From assembly GCF_000425045.1 (NCBI RefSeq), contig NZ_AULA01000028.1, positions 1 through 38,658 of the forward strand: 38,658 bases of DNA. Reading direction: 5' to 3'. The DNA is from Acidaminococcus intestini DSM 21505. GTDB taxonomy: Bacteria; Bacillota; Negativicutes; Acidaminococcales; Acidaminococcaceae. The notes beneath the pieces were generated by a model. It ran no database searches, was not told where the DNA came from, and saw only the letters and a program-made list of their open reading frames with translations. Below, piece by piece: positions 32,713-38,658 of this stretch; the first letter of the stretch is position 1; every line of letters begins with the position of its first letter. Made by a program: the position numbers and the translations under genes.

Positions 32713-33999
32713 TTAGGCCCGTCCTTCTTCTTGTTTCTTCTTCAATATATCGATGATGGTCTTTTCCGTCTCCACCATTCCAGGGGAAGCGATGAGGCCC
32801 ATATTGCGCAGGGTATCTTCTGCTGTTTTACCATTGATTCCATGGTTACTGAAGATATAGCGACCCCGCATGGCAAGTTCTGCCGATGTGAACGAAAGTT
32901 CTACTGCTGTAATGCCCTTCATGATACACCCTTGGTTGCCCCCATCGCAAATCATGCCGGTAATGGAACTTGCCATGTTGCTAATTGCTTTTTGGATTTC
33001 GTCATGGCCGCCGCCCATGAGATAGACAAGTCCGCAGGCCGCCCCCGTTCCCGCTGCAATGGCACAGCCGCAGAAGGCCGAGAGTTTCCCCGAATATTCC
33101 TTGATGTACATACAAACAAGATAACTAAGGCAAATCGAACGAAGAAGCGCCTCTTCCGTTAAATTCCACACTTGCTGATAGGCATATAGAGGCATAGTTG
33201 CCATGATTCCATGGGCCCCTGATCCAGTAATGCTCATAGCAGGAAGATTGAGTCCAATCACACGGGCTTCAATAGCTGCATTGCAAAACAAGTTGGCGGT
33301 TCGAATGGCATCCTCCGAAACTAGTTTATTATCATTCATGACTTTTAAAGTCCGTGCAAAAGTTGTCTGTTGATTCCGGAGAGCTTCCTCAGCCAAAGCC
33401 CGATTCATGATCACCGCCTCTTTCACAAAGGCGATTTCTTCATAGGGTACGGTCTTTATGTAGTCCAGTATGTCCTCTATGCTGCAGCGATGGATGAAGG
33501 GAATTTCATTTTCTTCTGCCTGAGCAAGATTATCCGCTGAATAAATGGTCTTTCCATCTTCTTTTATTTCTACCACATGAGTATGGGCATCGCGAATCAC
33601 GACTTCCGCCTCATGTTTTTTCCCCATGACTACTGCGCGAATCTCAATACGACTTGTAATGCGATCCATAATGACATCGATGATCCCATTTTTGACAAGC
33701 CCTTCAGCTTTCTTGACATCTTCTTCCGTTACACCGTCAAGACAGAGGAGTTCCTTTTGCGGATCTGCCGCAACCAAACCAAGGGCCGCGGCAAAATCGT
33801 TTCCTACATGGGTCGTATTAGGGATACCACAAGTAAAAGCATTCTTATATAGCCCGCTCGTCAGGTGAAGGACTACCCTTGTCACTTCTTCAGGCAGATG
33901 GTTCCGCGCCAACGCTACAGCAAAGGCAATTGCTGCCGGTTCAGTTACACCTAAAGCAGGTTTCATATCTTCTTTGATCAGTCTCGTCAATGCATGCAT
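32713..33999 (-). CDS. cyuA: L-cysteine desulfidase family protein (CyuA/UPF0597)
   Basis: The 428-residue protein matches the CyuA/YhaM (UPF0597) family of iron-sulfur, serine-dehydratase-like enzymes that split L-cysteine to pyruvate, ammonia and sulfide. Conserved features are PALGVTEPAAIAFA near the start, GNDFAAALG, TGSGAHGIMATMPLYA and the C-terminal Cys set (FCGCAIAAGTGAACG, then CDGGNQGCIMKG). ATG 33999 with AAAGGA upstream is preferred over an upstream start in the leader. A hairpin at 34055-34094 separates it from the glutaredoxin-like gene, and a TGG-TATTAT box in the gap may give it its own promoter. Context with a MalY-type lyase and RidA supports cysteine breakdown. Confidence 0.88.
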   Translation of the reverse strand: MHALTRLIKEDMKPALGVTEPAAIAFAVALARNHLPEEVTRVVLHLTSGLYKNAFTCGIPNTTHVGNDFAAALGLVAADPQKELLCLDGVTEEDVKKAEGLVKNGIIDVIMDRITSRIEIRAVVMGKKHEAEVVIRDAHTHVVEIKEDGKTIYSADNLAQAEENEIPFIHRCSIEDILDYIKTVPYEEIAFVKEAVIMNRALAEEALRNQQTTFARTLKVMNDNKLVSEDAIRTANLFCNAAIEARVIGLNLPAMSITGSGAHGIMATMPLYAYQQVWNLTEEALLRSICLSYLVCMYIKEYSGKLSAFCGCAIAAGTGAACGLVYLMGGGHDEIQKAISNMASSITGMICDGGNQGCIMKGITAVELSFTSAELAMRGRYIFSNHGINGKTAEDTLRNMGLIASPGMVETEKTIIDILKKKQEEGRA

Positions 34000-34054
34000 A
34001 AGGCTTCGATCCTTTCTGAAAGTACAGCCATGATAATACCACAAGGTCATCACA

Positions 34055-34094
34055 GAAGAAACCCGCAAAAGAGAAATCTCACACTTTTGCGGGT
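34055..34094 (-). terminator. Terminator or attenuator between the glutaredoxin-like gene and cyuA
   Basis: On the minus strand ACCCGCAAAAG pairs perfectly with CTTTTGCGGGT (11 bp) around a 12-base loop, then TTCTTCT. It follows the glutaredoxin-like stop codon by 10 bp, so cyuA is probably partly or wholly transcribed separately. Confidence 0.7.
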
Positions 34095-34104
34095 AGGGGG
34101 TAAA

Positions 34105-34356
34105 CTATTTGAGACAATCCTTGAGAGATAGGGTCTTGGTTCCATCCTCTAAAATCATGCAAGGAATGCCAAGACGCTGTGTTCCACAAATATCCTTATA
34201 AAGTGCATCTGTTTCACGAAGTGTCAAGTATTCCTTAAGTCCGGCATGACTTCCTAAAATGTCAACAAAATCAACTTCATACCCCTTTTCTGCAAGAACA
34301 TGAAGCGCATAGAGGGTATCAGGACACTGATGACTTCCAATGATTTTGATCTGCAT
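34105..34356 (-). CDS. Glutaredoxin-like protein (CPDT type)
   Basis: This 83-residue thioredoxin-fold protein has its redox site CPDT (C11) at the first helix, a cis-Pro-like GIPCMILEDG and a C-terminal helix. It resembles the glutaredoxin-related family COG4545. The second Cys of classical CPxC is replaced by Thr, as in monothiol glutaredoxins, though C in GIPC could take part. AAAGGAG precedes ATG 34356. It is 30 bp downstream of the carrier gene. In this setting a role in reducing imported cystine or mixed disulfides is plausible. Confidence 0.75.
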   Translation of the reverse strand: MQIKIIGSHQCPDTLYALHVLAEKGYEVDFVDILGSHAGLKEYLTLRETDALYKDICGTQRLGIPCMILEDGTKTLSLKDCLK

Positions 34357-34386
34357 AAAAACATCTCCTTTCAAGGCTCAGCTTAT

Positions 34387-35640
34387 CTATTCAGAACAGT
34401 TGCAGCTATGATCATGCTTTTTATCCATCCAATCTTTTCCTTCAACCATGCGGGTAATCATCATAGAAGCAACGGTATCACCACTGGCATTGAGGCAGGT
34501 TGCCATAGGATCAACGAGGTACCCAATCGTTGCAATGAGGGGAAAAGCTTCCTGAGGGAACCCGAACAGCGTTACAATAAGAAGTTCCCCAACAAGACCG
34601 CCGCCTGGTGCTCCTGATAGAACAAAGGCACTCAAAATGGAAACGATGATGGCTTTGATATAGACATCAACCCCAATAAAAGGAATGTTGAAGATACCAA
34701 AAAGGAAGGCAATCTTGACGATGGAGGAAAGAACCGAACCGTCCATGTGCATCGTTGCACCCATAGGCAGTACAATGCCGTAAATATCTTCTGGGACGCC
34801 GATTTCTTCACAGGCAATCATGCTTGTTGGAAGTGTTGCATTGGAACTTTGCGTACCAAAAGCCGTAATGGCAGGGTTCAATATATTGCTCCAAAATGCG
34901 CGGACACCTCGTTTGCCGCCCGCATAATAAGCATATCCACTGAAAAAGATGACAAAATAGAACACACACATGGGGTAGTAGATGAGCATCGTCCGCCCAT
35001 AATGACCAATAAGCTGGGGTCCATACTCTCCGACGAGATTGGCAAAGTAAGCGCCAAGACCAATTGGAGCAAGTTTCATGACCATATCAATGAGTGTCAT
35101 GATAACACAATTGATGTTAGCAATGACTTTTCCCAGAGGAGAATCTTGCCCGCCATTCATGGAAACCGCGACACCTGTGAAAATGGCGGCAATAATGCAG
35201 GGGAGCATATTGGAACGGCTGAAAATTTTTGGAAAATCATCGACAGTGAGTGTTTTGACAAGCATTTCTCCAGCGGAAATCGGTTTTGCAAGTTCAACAC
35301 CCTGCATGGAAACCTGAACTCCACTAGCTGGCGGGAAAATATTGACCACAATGAGAACAACAGCAGCTGCAAAAAGACCCGTTGTTACAAATGTGAGGAT
35401 AAGGCTGCCCAAGATTTTCCCTAATCGTTTGAGATTCAGCATACTGCCGACGGCATTGGCAATAGAGAAAAAGACCATAGGGGCTACGATTGTAAACATC
35501 AGGTTAATAAAGATATCCCCCAAAGGTTTAAGGACTGCGGCCTGTTTTCCCCAGATGACACCAATGAGAGCTCCGAGAAAAATTCCTCCTAAAAGAATCA
35601 GAGGAAAGCGATAGGACTTCCAAATCTCATTCTTGTTCAT
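34387..35640 (-). CDS. Dicarboxylate/amino acid:cation symporter (DAACS)
   Basis: The 417-residue protein has the DAACS/GltPh fold signatures: AFGTQSSNATLPTSM (the serine-rich HP1 tip), MGATMHMDGS (the NMDGT-like cation site in TM7) and LSGAPGGGLVGE (HP2). Substrates of the family include glutamate, aspartate, C4-dicarboxylates, serine/threonine and cystine. The gene lies between the C-S lyase and the glutaredoxin-like gene, which favours cystine or a related sulfur amino acid, an inference from context. The C-terminus ends DKKHDHSCNCSE, a His/Cys-rich tail unusual for this family. It is 117 bp after malY, with no terminator in the gap. Confidence 0.9.
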   Translation of the reverse strand: MNKNEIWKSYRFPLILLGGIFLGALIGVIWGKQAAVLKPLGDIFINLMFTIVAPMVFFSIANAVGSMLNLKRLGKILGSLILTFVTTGLFAAAVVLIVVNIFPPASGVQVSMQGVELAKPISAGEMLVKTLTVDDFPKIFSRSNMLPCIIAAIFTGVAVSMNGGQDSPLGKVIANINCVIMTLIDMVMKLAPIGLGAYFANLVGEYGPQLIGHYGRTMLIYYPMCVFYFVIFFSGYAYYAGGKRGVRAFWSNILNPAITAFGTQSSNATLPTSMIACEEIGVPEDIYGIVLPMGATMHMDGSVLSSIVKIAFLFGIFNIPFIGVDVYIKAIIVSILSAFVLSGAPGGGLVGELLIVTLFGFPQEAFPLIATIGYLVDPMATCLNASGDTVASMMITRMVEGKDWMDKKHDHSCNCSE

Positions 35641-35757
35641 TTTGTTCTCCCTTTCTCTTTCAGCGTTTCCGTCATCCTTCCCCTCGATTCAAAGACAACG
35701 AAAATAGGTCAGCATATAATTGGATTGAGTATATATAGATGAACAAATATTGGATAC

Positions 35758-36933
35758 TTATTTACGGATTTTTTCCACAGCTCTTTTCAGCTGCCCCAAC
35801 GCTTTTTCCAAGGTCTTCCGAGGACAAGCCACATTAAGACGCATATAACCACTTAAAGAGCGGCCAAAAGAATGACCAGGATTGAGTCCTAGTTTTGCCT
35901 GATGGATGAAGAAATCCACCAGTTCATCATTCGTCATATGAAGATCGCGGCAATCAAGCCACATAAGGTACGTTGCATCCGGAAGATTTGGTTTGATTTC
36001 AGGAATATATTCTTTACAATAAGAACGAACAAAATCAAAATTATCCGAAATGTAGGCAAGAAGCTGTTCCAACCACTCTTCCCCTTCACGATAAGCAGCT
36101 TCCATAGCCACAGAACTAAAAGCATTGTTACGGTGAATATCCATGCTGGACCAATAGGTGTCAAAGCGGGCTTTCATATCCTCATCAGGAAAAATTGTTG
36201 TTGACGCCTGAAGTCCTGCTAAATTGAAGGTTTTTGTCGCCGATACGCAGGTAATAATATGATCCTTATAAAAGGGAGCCGCAAGAACTGTCGGAGTATG
36301 TTTCTTACCATGGAAAATAAGGTCGGAATGAATTTCGTCAGAAACGACGAGAAGTCCGTATTTTTGGCAAATTTTCATCATCTTCTGGATGTCTTCCGCT
36401 GTCCAGACGATACCCAAAGGATTATGAGGATTGCAGAAAAGGAACACCTTAGCGTCTTTTGCCTTTTTTTCAAAATCCTCAAGATCAACGGTCCACCCTG
36501 TTTCAGTACGGGTCATCTGCGTTTCCGCTACAGTTCGTCCCGTATGTTCCGTAATATCATAGAACTCGGAATAAACAGGCGTCTGGAACAGAATACGGTC
36601 TCCTTTTTTTGTAAAAAGCTTGATCAGGGAAGCCATTGCGGGAACAACTCCGATGGCCCAACTCATAAGACGGGTATCAGGATTCCACTGATTGCGTTTT
36701 TCTTCCCATTCCCTAACAGCTTCAAAATAACTTGCGGGACGGGATGTATAGCCCCAAATTCCTTCTTCAGCCTTCTTTCTGCATGCGTCAATGATGGGCT
36801 GAGCCGTACGAAAATCCATATCCGCTACCCAAAGGGGGATTACATCCATAGTTCCAAAGACCTTTTCCCGCTCATCATACTTGGAAGAACGATTTTGACT
36901 CCGATCGATGACTTCATCAAAGTTGTATTTCAT
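35758..36933 (-). CDS. malY: PLP-dependent C-S lyase, MalY/PatB family
   Basis: The 391-residue fold-type-I aminotransferase-like protein has the MalY/PatB hallmarks. An N-terminal YNFDEVIDRSQNRSSKYD leads to IPLWVADMDFRTAQPII. CNPHNPLGIVW, VVSDEIHSDLIF and the PLP-lysine region SATKTFNLAGLQAS follow, with K in SATK. Family members beta-eliminate cystathionine, cysteine or S-conjugates to pyruvate, ammonia and a thiol. The product 2-aminoacrylate is the substrate of RidA, encoded 12 bp upstream, which strongly supports the assignment. GGAG precedes ATG 36933. Confidence 0.92.
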   Translation of the reverse strand: MKYNFDEVIDRSQNRSSKYDEREKVFGTMDVIPLWVADMDFRTAQPIIDACRKKAEEGIWGYTSRPASYFEAVREWEEKRNQWNPDTRLMSWAIGVVPAMASLIKLFTKKGDRILFQTPVYSEFYDITEHTGRTVAETQMTRTETGWTVDLEDFEKKAKDAKVFLFCNPHNPLGIVWTAEDIQKMMKICQKYGLLVVSDEIHSDLIFHGKKHTPTVLAAPFYKDHIITCVSATKTFNLAGLQASTTIFPDEDMKARFDTYWSSMDIHRNNAFSSVAMEAAYREGEEWLEQLLAYISDNFDFVRSYCKEYIPEIKPNLPDATYLMWLDCRDLHMTNDELVDFFIHQAKLGLNPGHSFGRSLSGYMRLNVACPRKTLEKALGQLKRAVEKIRK

Positions 36934-36945
36934 AAAAATGTCTCC

Positions 36946-37329
36946 TTATTCCTTTACTGCCACAACTTCAATCTCTACCCGCGCGCCTTTGGGAAGAGCT
37001 CCAACCTCAAACGCTGCCCGAGCAGGGAAAGGTTCCGCAAAATAAGTCCCATACACAGCGTTCATGGCACCAAAATCAGCTATATCCGCTAAGAGGACTG
37101 TTGTTTTCACAACATGTTCCATACCAAGATCGGCCCCTTGAAGAATTGCCTTGATGTTTTCAAGAGACTGACGGGTTTGTTGTTCTATGGATTCCGCGGG
37201 AAATTCTCCCGTTTGGGGATCAACGGGCAGTTGGCCCGAAACATAAAGAATGGATCCTTTTGAAAGGATTCCCTGACTGTAAGGCCCAATGGCTTTAGGT
37301 GCCTTTTCGGTTCTTATTTCTTGTTTCAT
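36946..37329 (-). CDS. ridA: RidA-family 2-iminobutanoate/2-iminopropanoate deaminase
   Basis: The 127-residue protein is a standard RidA (YjgF/YER057c/UK114) protein. It has APKAIGPYSQGI at the start, LYVSGQLPVDPQTGE, and the catalytic Arg in PARAAFEVGALPKGARVEIE. It hydrolyses reactive enamine/imine intermediates such as 2-aminoacrylate from PLP enzymes. AAGGAGG lies six bases before ATG 37329. It is the first gene of the minus-strand unit, divergent from the XRE regulator. A TATAAT box (complement of 37362-37367) is a likely -10. Confidence 0.95.
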   Translation of the reverse strand: MKQEIRTEKAPKAIGPYSQGILSKGSILYVSGQLPVDPQTGEFPAESIEQQTRQSLENIKAILQGADLGMEHVVKTTVLLADIADFGAMNAVYGTYFAEPFPARAAFEVGALPKGARVEIEVVAVKE

Positions 37330-37406
37330 GATAGCCTCCTTGGTCTTTCTTAGTTGGCCTCATTATAGCTATATTTGAATTATTTAGAAAATTTTATTTT
37401 TCTCAT

Positions 37407-37431
37407 AAAATGATAAATAATGAATCATTTT
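37407..37431. promoter_or_regulatory. Inverted repeat AAAATGAT-N9-ATCATTTT (putative regulator site 1)
   Basis: These are perfect 8-bp half-sites around a 9-bp spacer. The site lies 40 bp upstream of the -10 box of ridA. It shares the AAAATGA half-site with the second repeat in the same 203-bp divergent region, so one protein, probably the XRE regulator, could bind both. Confidence 0.5.
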
Positions 37432-37475
37432 ACTTCTTTACATGAGAAAAAGGGTTGTTTTTTCCTTTGTTTCCC

Positions 37476-37510
37476 TTTAAAATGAAAAAGTCGATTGATT
37501 TCATTTTAAA
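37476..37510. promoter_or_regulatory. Inverted repeat TTTAAAATGAAA-N11-TTTCATTTTAAA (putative regulator site 2)
   Basis: These are perfect 12-bp half-sites with an 11-bp spacer, ending 22 bp before the XRE gene start and so within its promoter or leader. The position suggests autorepression. Confidence 0.55.
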
Positions 37511-37532
37511 TTTGGATTTATAGGAGACAGCC

Positions 37533-38282
37533 ATGGAACCTCTTAAAGAAATTGGAAGCAAGATCAAATTCTACCGTATCCAAAAACATATGACCATCAA
37601 GGATTTGGCTGAATCCATCTGCAAAAGTCAAGCAACACTCTATAAGTACGAAAAAGGGCAAATTGCACTCGACCTATCCGTTCTCTATGACATAGCATCG
37701 GCTCTTTCTATACCCGTGACAGCACTTCTTTATGAACCACCCCTTCCCAAAAAAGAAATGGCGGCAAGTATTGTGCCTGCTTTTTTTTCTGGCCTCACAT
37801 CCTTTTATGCCTACACCTATGATGGACGACAGAAGAAAATTCGTGAAAGTCTTATTGAGTGCATTCAAAAGGCTGAAGAGACCGATTCTAGTAACGGTCT
37901 CATTCCTTCCCCTTTTTTAGGAGAAGGGAGCTATCTCGTTAAAATGTATATGAATCTTCTCCAAAACGATAATGAACATCTTTGTGAGGATTCTTACTTA
38001 GGCCATATGGTTCATTTTGGTGCCATCACAAACTTTATATTTCAAAATTGCAATGCCCGTCTGGATCAGTACATGATTTCTGTTCCCTCACCTTATATAG
38101 ATAGTGAAACAAAATGGGGTCTGGCATTTGGGATTTCCTCCCGTCCGCTCATGCCCACCGCTGGCAAGGTCCTGCTTTCTAAAGTAAGGATTCCCAAGAC
38201 CAAGGAATTTGCCAAATCGCTAATCCTCACCAAGGAAGATTATCGCCTTATGAAACTCTATAACTATATGGTTGTTGTATAA
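37533..38282 (+). CDS. XRE-family transcriptional regulator with a C-terminal domain of unknown type
   Basis: The 249-residue protein has an N-terminal lambda-repressor-like helix-turn-helix (IGSKIKFYRIQKHMTIKDLA...SQATLYKYEKGQIALDLSVL) over residues 7-65. It is followed by about 180 residues I do not recognise, probably a ligand-sensing or dimerisation domain. It is divergent from ridA-malY and flanks two inverted-repeat sites. TAGGAGA lies eight bases before ATG 37533. The coding DNA looks more AT-rich than the PFOR block, and the gene ends 26 bp before the IS element, so recent arrival is possible. Confidence 0.8.
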   Translation: MEPLKEIGSKIKFYRIQKHMTIKDLAESICKSQATLYKYEKGQIALDLSVLYDIASALSIPVTALLYEPPLPKKEMAASIVPAFFSGLTSFYAYTYDGRQKKIRESLIECIQKAEETDSSNGLIPSPFLGEGSYLVKMYMNLLQNDNEHLCEDSYLGHMVHFGAITNFIFQNCNARLDQYMISVPSPYIDSETKWGLAFGISSRPLMPTAGKVLLSKVRIPKTKEFAKSLILTKEDYRLMKLYNYMVVV

Positions 38283-38308
38283 TAAAACCCAAAAAGGGCC
38301 CTTCGAGA

Positions 38309-38658
38309 TGATGTGTACCCCAAAAACTGGACGCATATAAATTAGTTAAATGGCATTAGTGGATGTTTCCCGATATATTTCGGGAGGCATCCATTTTGTT
38401 TTTTTCTGAATCCTTTCCTTGTTGAAATAATGAATGTATTCTTTCACTGCTTTAGCAAATACCTTGAACGAGGTGTATTCTTTTTCGCTTCCGTAATACA
38501 TTTCATTTTTCATCCGACCAAAAAAGGTCTCCATAATACTGTTGTCATAGCAGTTGCCCTTACGCGACATTGACTGTATAATTCCATGCTTTTTCAATTC
38601 ACTTCTGTAATATTCATGCTGATACTGCCATCCCTGATCCGAGTGCATAATTAAACCC
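38309..38658 (-). mobile_element. IS3-family insertion sequence, right end (truncated by window end)
   Basis: This is the inverted copy of the element at 1-241, read from its tip TGATGTGTACCCC inward. The 241 bp present in both copies look identical. The rest of the element, including orfA and the left terminal repeat, is beyond the window. The tip is 26 bp after the XRE stop codon. Confidence 0.85.
38346..38658 (-). CDS. IS3-family transposase OrfB, C-terminal part (partial at 5')
   Basis: The frame enters from the window edge (GLIMHSDQGWQYQ) and stops at 38346. HSDQG holds the second catalytic Asp, and GNCYDNSIMETFFGRMK the catalytic Glu of the DDE integrase core. SRKGNCYDN is typical of the IS150 group. 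The last 67 residues equal the whole left fragment. OrfB is normally made by frameshift fusion with OrfA, which cannot be checked here. Confidence 0.88.
   Translation of the reverse strand, partial: GLIMHSDQGWQYQHEYYRSELKKHGIIQSMSRKGNCYDNSIMETFFGRMKNEMYYGSEKEYTSFKVFAKAVKEYIHYFNKERIQKKTKWMPPEIYRETSTNAI

Noticed and set aside
1-38658. CRISPR array, prophage or integrative element
   Set aside because: No regularly spaced repeats, no integrase, phage structural or conjugation genes are visible. The only mobile DNA is the IS ends.

Overview
The window looks like chromosomal DNA of an anaerobic, amino-acid-fermenting member of the Negativicutes, most likely Acidaminococcaceae (Acidaminococcus-like). 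This rests on gene content: single-chain pyruvate:ferredoxin oxidoreductase, 4-hydroxybutyryl-CoA dehydratase, the electron-bifurcating NfnAB, phosphotransacetylase, an O2-sensitive glycyl radical enzyme, Na+-coupled amino-acid carriers and sigma-54. The genus is an inference. No rRNA, tRNA or CRISPR array was seen.

Layout. (1) 1-241 and 38309-38658 are the same end of one IS3-family element in inverted orientation, both truncated by the window ends. (2) 482-9061 holds a catabolic operon on the minus strand: glycyl radical enzyme, its activase, a BCCT carrier, an AraC regulator and a xylose-isomerase-like TIM barrel. It is preceded by a well-formed sigma-54 promoter and followed by a frameshifted sigma-54 activator gene. 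(3) 9291-13370, minus strand: a Na+/alanine-type symporter and a TPR / DUF4037 nucleotidyltransferase-like / DUF4125 cassette. (4) 13894-15162: an opine-dehydrogenase-family gene behind a second sigma-54 promoter. (5) 15550-23015, plus strand: PFOR, abfD, nfnA, nfnB, a redox block linking pyruvate and 4-hydroxybutyrate to ferredoxin and NADPH. (6) 23136-26659: an orphan EIIC-like membrane protein, a frameshifted acetyltransferase, rpoN and a Fic-protein remnant. (7) 26734-32689: a PhoB/PhoR-type two-component system, pta, a cysteine hydrolase, a ferredoxin-containing aldo-keto reductase and an acetyltransferase. (8) 32713-38282: a probable cysteine/cystine catabolic island (cyuA, glutaredoxin-like, DAACS carrier, MalY-type C-S lyase, ridA) with a divergent XRE regulator and paired inverted-repeat operators.

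How it fits together. RpoN is encoded here. Two minus-strand promoters show the GG-N10-GC sigma-54 signature, one before the glycyl radical enzyme and one before the opine dehydrogenase. Both have TTTGCA/TGCAAA elements about 95-175 bp upstream, where an enhancer-binding protein would sit. The only such activator in the window is the frameshifted gene at 482-2217. The best candidate for an undescribed system is the glycyl-radical/BCCT/TIM-barrel operon. Its carrier has lost much of the Trp box used for trimethylammonium substrates, and its lyase does not carry the CutC-type GCVEP signature.
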